This document shows positions 11,748 through 20,679 of a stretch of DNA of 64,000 bases, one piece after another. The position numbers and the translations under genes were made by a program. Below the pieces are notes generated by a model. That model did not search any database, was not told the origin of the DNA, and saw only the letters and a list, made by a program, of their open reading frames with translations. Positions within the stretch are counted from its first letter, which is position 1; each line of letters starts with the position of its first letter. This DNA is from Bidens hawaiensis (Eukaryota; Streptophyta; Magnoliopsida; Asterales; Asteraceae): assembly GCA_021521415.1 (NCBI GenBank), contig JAIQDT010004989.1:1-64000 (forward strand), read 5' to 3'.

Positions 11748-12244
11748 TGTTTGAATTCGTTAATCCGATACAGATTTCAGATCTGATATATAATTAACCT
11801 AAGGCGGATCTAGCTCATAGTTACTCTTGATTGTATGTTATACGTTATATATATATATATATATATTAATTGTATGTATGTGAATAATATTATTACTAGA
11901 ATGAAGCTTGAGAGAGTATTCGGGCAGAGGTTCGATAATATAACTCAAAATGCTTAACATTAAACTGTGGACTAAAGCCACTATAAATAGAAGATAGATC
12001 TAATTCGTTAACATTCCATGACGAACTAGAATCCACTTCGTTACATACACTTAAATAACTATAACTTAACGAATCACCCCTTGATTCGTTAATAACTTAG
12101 ATCTAGTTCGCTAAACATCCTTAGCGAACTAGGCTACACCTTAACGAACTACATAAATATCTTAATAGTTTACTACATTAATAAAAACGACAAATACATT
12201 AACGATAGATACAAAGACTAGAGACGCAAAACCGTGTACTAACA
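11748..12244 (-). repeat. E1 5' LTR
   Basis: 497 bp, the partner of 4404-4921. On the minus strand it starts TGTTAGTACACGG and ends AATTCAAACA. The TA run at 11843-11866 is longer than in the other LTR. A minus-strand TATTTATAG box lies near 11981-11990. The flanking CGCGG at 12245-12249 is the target duplication. Confidence 0.9.
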
Positions 12245-12249
12245 CGCGG

Positions 12250-13934
12250 CTAGCAAGATCAATTTACCCTATAAATACACAATCTTAATTCAATTAACTC
12301 GTATCATACACTCTTCTATGTGTCGCGAACCTAACCCCTATAGATAATTAGATTGAATTGTTCATTTAGTGGTTCATTTTTACACACCTTGAGCCAGACC
12401 TGTTTTGATCTCGTTCACCCTCATATGATCTGTGTTAGAGGTGATTAAATATACGATTTGAATCGCGTTTTCATGTTGATCAAAAGTTCTAAACTTGTTT
12501 TGATCAACTGTAAATGGATTTATCAATTTAAATTTCTAGGGTTTTTGATCATTATGGTCAGTATCTGTGTGTTTTTAAACAAACGAGCTGGTCACATGTT
12601 CCACGTCGCTATATAGCTCAGCTGGGTAACACATGAAGCATTGGAGGCAGAGGTCGCGGGTTCGACCCTCTGCCACCCTATTTGCCTTTATTTTTTTGGT
12701 ATTTTGTTAAACAAATCTTTTCCAACAATTTAAAACCTTAATAAATGATAAATAAGTTATATTTTTTATCAAAACCATCATATGAACTCGTTGTTTTCCG
12801 AATCTCGGTGAAAACTAGATATGTATACATATATCTATGTATATAAATATATATAACAGTTATTAAAAATTTATAAGGGTTTTTATAATTAATATTTAAG
12901 AAGATTTTTTTTATTTAGAATACATAAATTAAGGTATATAATTTTATTTTACATAAAAAAAATTGGCTAAGTAATTTATAAACAAATGTTTTCTTTTTTG
13001 TTATATAAATATATATCGTTACCGCTTTAATAATAGAAGTATGAATATTCTTATAAACAATTGTATTTTATGCAATATTAATCTTTATTAATCATAAACT
13101 TTAAATAAAATATGCTACACTCTCGATACCGCTCATATCTCGTTTCTCTCTTAGTCCATTTGTTAATTTGTAGTATTCCCGTTTTATTGATAGGATTTGA
13201 CCTTGCTACCTCTCGAGCGCGACGCTTATTCTCCTACAAAGCTTAACGTATTTATTCATTTGCTTATTCTCTAAGGTGAGTTTACATACCCCCTTTTTCC
13301 GATCTTTTATATTTTGGGGGTGACATGTATACCCTTTAAATTACTCATTTTTATTTCCACATTATTCAAAAACACAATTCAATATATGTTTATGTGAGAT
13401 TATTGCATGCTCTATGATAATGTTCTACGTGCTTAATTGTTTATTTTATGCTTGGTGGTTGGTATCTCATCCTTATCTATCCTCATCTAGTATGATCATA
13501 CATTTACCCTAGTACTTTGATTTCGTATCAATAAGAACGGGTCCACGTCTATTTAGTTGTTTACATTTTCATAAGAATTGTAATACTCATCATTTACATA
13601 TGAATTGTGATTTATCTATCTATATATATATATATATATATATATCAACCAAAATTTATGTACTCTCACCAACATTCGTGCTGACAAACTTTATTTTTAT
13701 AGATGCTACATGTACAAGTAATTTACAATGTTCAAGATTGAAGAAATTAGTTTTACCTTAGGATATTATTCAAAATACAAAACATGATGTAATTGTTGTA
13801 TATTATTGAATTTGTGTTCTTGTTAATGTTAATGAAACTAAATAATTATTGTCGCTTTAATTAGTGTCTTTTGAGCTACTGTCCAATCAATACGTTACGC
13901 CCCGGCATGTTCTGTCTTTGGTCGGGGTGTGACA
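12250..13934 (+). mobile_element. G1 3' LTR, right segment
   Basis: Continuation of the LTR begun at 4020. With that segment the LTR is about 2.07 kb. TATAAATA at 12270-12277 is a good promoter TATA box for G1. The last 657 bases duplicate 1-663. It ends GGTGTGACA at 13934, with no primer site after it, as expected for a 3' LTR. The five bases after it would be the target duplication, but the left flank is outside the window. Confidence 0.85.
12606..12680 (+). repeat. tRNA-like sequence (SINE head or tRNA remnant) in G1 LTR
   Basis: TAGCTCAGCTGG (12614-12625) looks like a pol III A box and GGTTCGACC (12659-12667) like a B box, about 34 bases apart. The arms do not form a full cloverleaf: the T-stem does not pair and GGCAGAGG pairs instead with CCTCTGCC. 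It is therefore more likely a tRNA-derived SINE head or an old tRNA copy than a working tRNA gene. A T-run follows at about 12688-12697. Confidence 0.5.
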
Positions 13935-14108
13935 ATTTATCGGGTTGTAAGTTCACGTTCGGTTGGTTTTGCGAACCATGGAGTTGACCGAAGTAGGGAA
14001 TGGTGGTTCGGTTGGTTCAGGTTGTTTCTAGTGTTCATTTTACTAAATTTTTGTAAGAATTTGGGTACGAATTGTGTATAAAATGGATATATGGAGAAGA
14101 ATGTGTAT

Positions 14109-14148
<40 letters not shown>

Positions 14149-14351
14149 TTAATTAATTAATTATTATTTTTTTTATTTTTGACGTTGAAACGGTCATATT
14201 ATTAAAATAATATTATTTTTTAAACATGCTGAGCGATACTTTCTCTCCGCCCCCGCCACTTTTCGCCCAAAAATCACCGGGGTAGGGGGGGTGGTGTTCC
14301 ACCCTCTTGTCGCCCCTCGTCGCCCCTATCCTCGCCCCACTACAGCCAGCC
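13935..14351 (+). other. Unassigned sequence right of G1
   Basis: No gene seen. It contains a TA run (14113-14144) and a C-rich stretch near 14250-14340. This is the sequence into which G1 inserted, at least on its right side. Confidence 0.5.
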
Positions 14352-14354
14352 TTA

Positions 14355-15325
14355 GAGCATTCCCAACCCGTTCCTTATATTATTGTGAGGAGAGTTTGTA
14401 AATTATAGGGTGAGATTTTGGGTGGTTGTGAGTGTAAATTATTGGGTGGACAGAGAAAAGGTAGTGAATTTTTGTTAATTTGGGGAAACTTTGTTTGTCC
14501 CTATTTATTTTTTAATAGACAAAATGGCAAAAGACGTCCTTTACGTTTGTACGGTTTTTCAATGGACGTCCTTTGGTCAAACATATAGCAGAAAGCATAC
14601 TTCATGTTTCAAATCTATTTCACGTCACGTCCTTTGACACTAACCCCGTTAAATTTTCTCGTTAAATCTGGTTATGTGCAACGCACATGAGGGTAATTTT
14701 GTAATTTTACAATCTATTTATTAACAAATAATCTAAAAGAATAAATGTATTAAAAAAACTTTCTCTTTCTCATATTCACCTTAACCCATCTTCATCTTCT
14801 CTCCCACAACAAACATCAGAACCATAACCACCATCAGTCACCTACCAAACCATCACCGCTACCAGTCACCTACCAAACAACTACCACCCATCACCTTCCA
14901 CCACAGCTGCCACCACTTGCCTCTCTATTACCCTAGATTTCTTCCACCGATTTCGTCTGCAGCTTACCATCATCAGAACAACAACCACCGATTTCGTCCA
15001 TAAACCCTAGATTTCGAAACCCTAGGGTTGGAGGCAAACACAATACCTGCAATTTAGGGCTTTTCACAACAGAGAGAGGCGCTGTGGATGGTTCCGAACA
15101 GTGAGTAGATCGTTAATGTGGTCGCCGGAGAGAGAGCCGTCGTGGTGGTGAGGGTGGTGCTTGGTGGTCGTCGGTTCCGTGCTGTTGGCCGGAACTGGTG
15201 GTCGTGGTTGAGAAGTTAGTCAGTGAGAGAAAGAACATAGTGGTGATTGTTTTGTTGATGGATTGGATGGATTGTAATGGAGATGAGGATGAAGTTATGG
15301 GTTGAAGAAGGAAGAAGGAAGAAGG

Positions 15326-15362
<37 letters not shown>

Positions 15363-15443
15363 TTTTACGGTTGGAGGGTGGTGGTGGTCCGACGACGGAC
15401 GGTACGGAGATGGGTTTTGTCGGTGGTGGTGGGAGGTTGAATG

Positions 15444-15477
<34 letters not shown>

Positions 15478-15958
15478 TGGTGGTTGGTGTTTGGTTGTGA
15501 TTTTGAAGGTGGGTTATAAATATTTGGAGAAGAAGATGATGATTAAAAAAAATTATTTTTTTAAAACCCAAAATTTTAAGTCAATTACACAAATAACCCC
15601 TGAGGGGGTAAAAAGACTAAATTGCCCTCACATGAGGTGCACATGACTGAATTTAACGAGAAAAACTAACTCTCGTTAGTGAAAAGGATGAACCGTGCAA
15701 TGTTTTTTTTGAACATAAAGGATGTTTTCTGTCTTTATGTTTGCTAAAGGACGTCAATTGAAAGAGCGTGCAAATGTAAATGACGTATTTTGCCATTTTG
15801 TCTTTTTAATATTTGTTGAATTGGTTGTGAGTAGAGAAAAGAGAAAACTGTAATGATAAATGTATAAAATAATATTATTTAATTAAACAGAAAAAAGAAA
15901 TGTAGTGTTTTGTAGTGTAATTATAAAGATTGAGATGGAGATCCGGATGAGAATGCTC
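14355..15958 (+). mobile_element. PIF/Harbinger-like MITE split by a MULE
   Basis: Inverted ends GAGCATTCCCAACCCG and, at the right, CCGGATGAGAATGCTC are flanked by TTA on both sides (14352-14354, 15959-15961), the 3-bp TWA target of PIF/Harbinger elements. Removing the inner insertion and its duplication leaves about 310 bp, close to the related MITE at 19702-19999 (298 bp). It codes for nothing. Strand is arbitrary. Confidence 0.7.
14518..15802 (+). mobile_element. Non-autonomous Mutator-like element with long TIRs
   Basis: 1,285 bp flanked by a perfect 9-bp duplication TTTTTAATA (14509-14517 and 15803-15811), the hallmark length of Mutator-like elements. The ends begin GACAAAATGGCAAAA and remain inverted-repeat similar for roughly 190-200 bp on each side (about 29 of the outermost 32 bases match). 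No transposase is present. The middle, 14760-15540, differs in character: C-rich CACC-type sequence, AAACCCTAGATTTCG words, a GA run (15329-15355), a GGTGGT-rich segment and an ATG repeat (15446-15473). It resembles the 5' part of a plant gene and could be captured DNA. Open frames there are low-complexity and are not called. Confidence 0.85.
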
Positions 15959-16050
15959 TTAGATAGTTTTTTCATAATAATAAAAATTACTAATGATAGA
16001 GCATATGAAACCTTTTAAATATTTCACACAATGTTTAATTTGTTACATAA

Positions 16051-16528
16051 TGTTGGTGCATGTTTTGTGGCCGTCGCTTGGCGAATAGTTTAGATTGTTT
16101 ATGTTGTATGCTGTACACCTAGATAGTGGTCCACGCCGAAAGTCATCCATTCGAAAGAGCATTTTCAAATGGATACTCATTCGATCGAACCAGTCTCTGA
16201 TTCGATCGAATGAGTCTGCTATTCGATCGAATAGGACTCATTCGATCGAATGAGTCCTGATCGAATAGCAGTGGGTATAAATACCCAGCTTTCAGGCGTG
16301 GTTTGTTAAGGATTAGCGTGCCCGGCGCCCAGGTGCTGTCCGGATGAGGGGGGAGGCCATGCTCGACCTCCCCCTGCCATAGATCGTGATTTCAGTGTTT
16401 AACAAGCATGTAATCTTTCGTTTTTATCAATGAAATCGTTTGTTTCGTGTTTGTGTCTATCCGTCTTTGGTTTTCAAACCTTCCGTCTCGAACCGGCTCG
16501 GATCGTCTCGGTCCCGACTGAACCAACA
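16051..16528 (+). repeat. LTR of the composite element
   Basis: 478 bp, from TGTTGGTGCATG to GAACCAACA. TATAAATA near 16277-16284 is a probable promoter box, and TCAATGAAA near 16428 lies where a polyadenylation signal would be. Several copies of ATTCGATCGAAT lie upstream of the TATA box (16170-16270). Confidence 0.85.
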
Positions 16529-16530
16529 AT

Positions 16531-16543
16531 TGGTATCAGAGCC
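16531..16543 (+). other. Primer binding site of the composite element
   Basis: TGGTATCAGAGCC two bases after the LTR end matches the tRNA-iMet primer sequence, supporting an LTR-retrotransposon origin rather than a foldback DNA transposon. Confidence 0.9.
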
Positions 16544-16992
16544 AGGGTTACCGCTAGAAGGGTCTAACAACCGATCTAGCAAGCCGAGCTCTTGATTTTA
16601 TGCGTTCTGGACGTTAAACTGTTGGTGTGTTCTTCGTGTTCTTCGTGTTCTTCGCGTTTTCTGGGCTGGCGATGAAGGAGTCGAATCCGCCATTCGATCT
16701 AATAGGCCTATTCGATTGGCTGATTCGATCGAGTTGGTCTTCCCGCTCAAAAGTGTCACATTCAAACGCCAGTTTTCCCGCCCATTCGATTGACTTCATT
16801 CGATCGAATCAGATTGTATTCGATCGAACTGGTTTTCCCGCTCAAAGTGTCAAATTCAAATAGCTGATCGAACCAGTTCTTCATTCGATCGAATCTGTGC
16901 TTCATTCGACCGAATGAGCCCTATTCGATCGAACATGTTCCAGACCAAAAAAAAAAAAAAAATCAGAGACTGGTTTTCAAGTGTTGGTTTGT
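16544..16992 (+). other. Short internal leader with TTCGATCGAA palindromes
   Basis: No convincing protein; the frame 16627-16863 is a repeat artefact. The palindrome core TTCGATCGAA, intact or with one change, recurs about eight times between 16720 and 16935. A16 at 16947-16962 marks the place where this segment meets the foreign TIR fragment. Confidence 0.6.
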
Positions 16993-17389
16993 TTAACAAG
17001 CAATGTTTTTTGGTTCCCATCCAGCAATTTCACATGCATCAACAAGTGCTTTTCTCCATGATTCTACTTTGCTAATGTTCCGCACCTCTTGTTTGGAAAA
17101 TCCTCTTCCGAACTCCCCTTCTTGTTTCCTGACTTCCGAGGGAACCACGTCATAAAATATTGGCACAACAATTAGCCCTCTTTGATCCTTGCATTTCATA
17201 ATATATGCAAGTTCTTCCAAACACCAAGAAGAGTCTGCATAACTTTTTGAGAATATAATGACAGCAATCCGCGATCCTTTGATAGCCTTGAAGAGGGATT
17301 GACAGATGGATTCACCTCGGGCAAGTGCTTCATCATCCTTGTAAGTGTAGATATTTCGATCTACAAGGGCTGTGTAGAGATAAAAAAAT
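16993..17389 (-). pseudogene. TIR-domain fragment of a TNL resistance protein
   Basis: The minus-strand frame encodes most of a plant TIR domain, from the second half of its first helix to the end of the domain: LYTALVDRNIYTYKDD, then RIAVIIFSKSYADSSWCLEE, then LIVVPIFYDVVPSEVRKQ and ESWRKALVDACEIAGW. TIR domains of TNL receptors act as NAD-consuming signalling enzymes; the glutamate of the SSWCLEEL motif is retained. The N-terminal DVFLSFRGED-type strand is missing, because the homology stops where the inverted LTR arm begins. The open frame extends upstream to a TTG at 17412 within LTR sequence; no natural ATG is present. The frame then stops near 16993. The frame has no internal stops, unlike nearby retrotransposon genes, so capture seems recent or the segment is constrained. 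It may be most of a first exon. Confidence 0.85.
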
Positions 17390-17664
17390 CCGGGCACGCA
17401 AATCCTTAACAAACCACGCCTGAAAGCTGGGTATTTATACCCACTGCTATTCGATCAGGACTCATTCGATCGAATGAGTCCTATTCGATCGAATAGCAGA
17501 CTCATTCGATCGAATCAGAGACTGGTTCGATCGAATGAGTATCCATTTGAAAATGCTCTTTCGAATGGATGACTTTCGGCGTGGACCACTATCTAGGTGT
17601 ACAGCATACAACATAAACAATCTAAACTATTCGCCAAGCGACGGCCACAAAACATGCACCAACA
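17390..17664 (-). repeat. Inverted partial LTR with TATA box facing the TIR fragment
   Basis: Reverse-complement copy of 16051-16325, nearly base for base. On the minus strand it includes GGTATAAATACCC (about 17430-17442) and ends about 40 bp downstream, at CGTGCCCGG, where the TIR fragment begins. The LTR promoter and probable start site therefore point directly into the TIR reading frame. Confidence 0.85.
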
Positions 17665-17669
17665 CATAA

Positions 17670-19517
17670 TGCAATCATGTAACCATATAATTATCTCTTT
17701 TTTCTTTCTTTTAAAGTTAGTACTTTGTTAAATACGTTCATGTTCATGTATATACAGCGTGAGTCGTATACATATTATTATCATTTGAATCTGATATAAC
17801 TACTTTTTAATCTTTTAATATACGCGATTTAATGTAAAAGAGTAGAATTTAGGAAGTGATCAGTTTTGTTAGTATTATTACGTTTAGTTTTGTTAGTATT
17901 ATTTCATTTGGTAGTGTATTTAAATATCTTTATAAGTTAATTCAAGCCGGCAAACCTATGTATCTGTTTAAACACACCCCTTGGATTTTTCCTGTATCTC
18001 ATTCCATGATTAGTTTTGTTAGTATTATTACGTTAGTATTTTATTGTTTTTTACTTTCTTGACATATTCCCTTGCTAACGTAACCCTTGGAAACAATTTA
18101 TCCGAATAGATATTATTTATTTATAAATTATAACGACCAAGTTATATTAAGATTGACCAATCTAAATAGAAATATAATATTTTTCACCCAAAATAAAAAT
18201 ACAAATTTTTTACTTGTGAAATATGTCGTTAATAATAAATAATTGTTAAGAATTAACTTTCTTTTGTAACTACTTCCGGTAGAGAGTCAGTCTTTCTGAG
18301 TTGACCTTTTCAAAGTACAATAAGGCAATAGGGTATATTTTAACTCATCTTAATTTCATATAAACTTCACATCATTGTTTTTTTCTCTTTCACTCTATGT
18401 CATCCAAAGGAAATTGTTTAACCCATTTAACACATAATTAATATACCAAATCAATTAGTAATTAATACATAATTAATACATATTATTCCTTTTAACCCGT
18501 TAAATGCTTAACTCATGGGCTTTTTTAACATATTTAACACAAGTGAGGAGTAGTTTAATCTACCTTTAAAGTGTCATGTCACTTTAACCTATATATAAGT
18601 TAGAGTATATCTCATGGCCTAACATGACCGGTGCATTGTATTGTCAGTTACCTAGCCTTAAATTCATCTGAAAAAATTATATTCTATTTTCTAGCAATTT
18701 TAGTTGTTTTCTAGAAAGGAAGTTGTTATGGTAAAACCATAAAAGAGAAAAATTTGGAGAAGATATGAGAATTTCAACTTCAAATCCGCCTTTTCATCAG
18801 CTTAGTAAGAAATATAAATAGATAGTGCAATTACAATTCCACTCATTGAAATATTCAACAATAAACTTGACCTAACAATATTCCACCCTTTAAACACTCT
18901 TGATCTCAAAAATCACAAAATTAAGAAAAAACACTTGTAAAACAGAAACAATTTTTCCACATCTATGGACTCCTTGAATAGACTCATTCCATGGTGGACG
19001 CCATTTAGTTCGTCCGAATGGATTCGAGACTGTGTAAACGGAAGTCCATGGTGGATACCACTCCGGATTCCTGACCGAAACCGTTGATTAAGATCATATT
19101 TCCCTTGGTCACTACTGATTTCTCAGCCTGCTTTGAGAGGGTTATGAACAGTTGATAAAGCAGGTTTTGGCACCGATATGGGTGCGGTTGTTGGTACCCA
19201 TTTTGGGATGGAAGGTGTGGCTTGCTTCGTGTGACACTCGGCTATTTTAAGCCTAATCCGTTACTAATATAATCAAAGATTATGAACAACAAAATATTAT
19301 GTTTACTAAAATATTGTTTTGTTAGTCCTAAAACTCCAAAAATATGTGAGTTATTTTTTATTACGTTCAAAAAGTTAAACTTTTCCGCGTAGCAGGTGCT
19401 GCGCGAAACGAACTCCGGTGACGACCTTATAAAAATTGAAAGTCCAAAGTTAATTAAATCAGTAGAAATGACCCAAAATAATATATTTTTAATAAATTAT
19501 TAATAATAGGTCATAAC

Positions 19518-19549
<32 letters not shown>

Positions 19550-19698
19550 AAGACTTTGGTTCATGAAACTTAGAAAGTAAATGCATAGGAGCCGGTATTA
19601 GGTATAGCACATCATAATAGCACTAAATCCAACATTCACCAAAACTTGATGCCTTTAGCTAGTATTGTAGGAAATTTAATATCGGATTCAACTAGCTA
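17670..19698 (+). other. Unassigned AT-rich sequence
   Basis: About 2 kb with no gene I can support. TTTTGTTAGTATTATT recurs three times (about 17867, 17887, 18017). A less AT-rich patch at 18960-19240 might be a degraded coding relic but matches nothing I recognise. A TTA repeat lies at about 19518-19547. Confidence 0.5.
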
Positions 19699-19701
19699 TT
19701 A

Positions 19702-19999
19702 GAGTATTCACAACCCTTCCCCTATCTCTAAATTCAAAATTATACTAAAATCACAATCTTTTCTCTCTCCATTTCAATTAAATAATACATTTTATACCTT
19801 TAACATTACGATTTTCTCTTTACTCTACTTACAACCACTTTAAAAAGTTAATAAAAAATTTATAGGGTGCTACACGAACTTTTCAAATATACAAAAAAGT
19901 CACTACATTTTCTTTCTCCTTCACTCATACCACCCTAAATCACTCTCTAAATTATAAAAATCACACTCACATAATTTGATAGCTATATTGTGAATGCTC
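19702..19999 (+). mobile_element. PIF/Harbinger-like MITE
   Basis: 298 bp with inverted ends GAGTATTCACAA and TTGTGAATGCTC and TTA duplications at 19699-19701 and 20000-20002. The ends resemble those of the MITE at 14355-15958, indicating one family. Non-coding. Confidence 0.75.
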
Positions 20000-20002
20000 T
20001 TA

Positions 20003-20671
20003 GAATTTATGAACAATTTTCTTAGTTAAATTTGTAATATATAGAATATGTAGCGACAAGTGTCGGTAGATATGGTGAATCGTTGCGCCATGCGTCAGCA
20101 TCTGAACGCATGACCCTTGCATGCAAAACACCTTATTAGACACATGTCAGGTGTGTGTAGCATGTGTTGCCATGTGTCTCAACAAGCATGACAAGTGTCA
20201 TAATGGTTGTCAACTGTCGACGTGTGAGCATGCCTATTTTCTACTTGCGACAAGTGTCGCGATGACTCATCACTTGATTTACTACATATAAAAGGTTCGG
20301 ATGTCAGTTTTGACATACTGAGAAACCCAGACAGTCACAACACATACACCAGAAACCACCTAACTTCCTATCTCTTTCATTTTTCATCACCCTAAAAATA
20401 TTATGCTAGAAACCATCTAAGGTTAAGTGTTGAAGTTAATCTAGAGCCACTTTTGAAGCTACTTTAAGGAATTATAAAAGATTAATTGTACTCACACAAT
20501 AAGGAACCATCATCTTCACCACTAACTCGAAGGTAAAAACCCACTTTTAATTAAGTTATGATTTCTTTTAATGCCTTGATAATATGTTGTTCATACAGTA
20601 AGATAAATCACACAAACAAACACCCATACCTAATCAAATGTAAAAATGAAAATTTTGAAGATATGTGTGTG
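20003..20671 (+). other. Possible LTR or promoter remnant
   Basis: GACAAGTGTC-like words recur at 20046-20270. ACATATAAAAGG (about 20284) reads as a TATA box, followed by a C/A-rich stretch and CGAAGGTAAAAA, resembling the layout of the solo LTR at 24145-24290 (TATA box, C/A-rich leader, CGAAGGTAAG). It may be the left part of an old Gypsy LTR split by the hAT element, or a host promoter; I cannot decide. Confidence 0.3.
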
Positions 20672-20679
20672 GTCGTGAG

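Larger units (their letters stand above)
4404..12244 (-). mobile_element. E1, nested pol-less SIRE-like Copia element
   Basis: A complete insertion of 7,841 bp in minus orientation inside the G1 3' LTR. It has direct terminal repeats (4404-4921 and 11748-12244), a perfect 5-bp duplication CGCGG on both sides, a primer site at 11734-11745 and a polypurine tract at 4922-4933. In transcription order it holds LTR, primer site, leader, Copia-type gag, a second LTR-end/primer-like segment, a second leader, a SIRE-type third ORF, PPT and LTR. No protease, integrase or reverse transcriptase segment is found, so it would need enzymes from elsewhere. Confidence 0.9.
16051..17664 (+). mobile_element. 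Composite LTR element with inverted LTR arm and captured TIR domain
   Basis: 1,614 bp flanked by CATAA on both sides (16046-16050, 17665-17669). The left end is a full LTR (TGTTGG...CCAACA) followed by a tRNA-iMet primer site. The right end is not a direct LTR copy but the first 275 bp of the same LTR in inverted orientation, near-identical to the left arm. Between them lie a short leader full of TTCGATCGAA palindromes, an A16 run (16947-16962) and an antisense fragment of an NLR TIR domain. No gag or pol is present. The size is that of a TRIM-class retroelement; the inverted terminal layout is atypical. One 5-bp duplication for the whole unit suggests it was integrated as a single DNA molecule. 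Confidence 0.8.

Noticed and set aside
12606..12680. Functional tRNA gene
   Set aside because: Boxes are present but the T-arm and acceptor stem do not pair; no reliable anticodon arm.
15277..15646. Overlapping frames on both strands in the MULE centre
   Set aside because: They are products of GA, GGT and ATG simple repeats (poly-Glu/Arg, poly-Asp, poly-Met, poly-His) with no domain.
16993..17412. TIR frame as a complete short gene starting at 17412
   Set aside because: The first codon there is TTG and lies in LTR sequence; the N-terminal TIR strand is missing and no promoter other than the inverted LTR arm is seen. Kept as a captured fragment.
16051..17664. Foldback DNA transposon
   Set aside because: A full LTR, an exact tRNA-iMet primer site, TG...CA ends and a 5-bp duplication fit a retroelement better.
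18960..19240. Possible host gene exon in a less AT-rich patch
   Set aside because: No frame of useful length or recognisable motif on either strand; left as unassigned.
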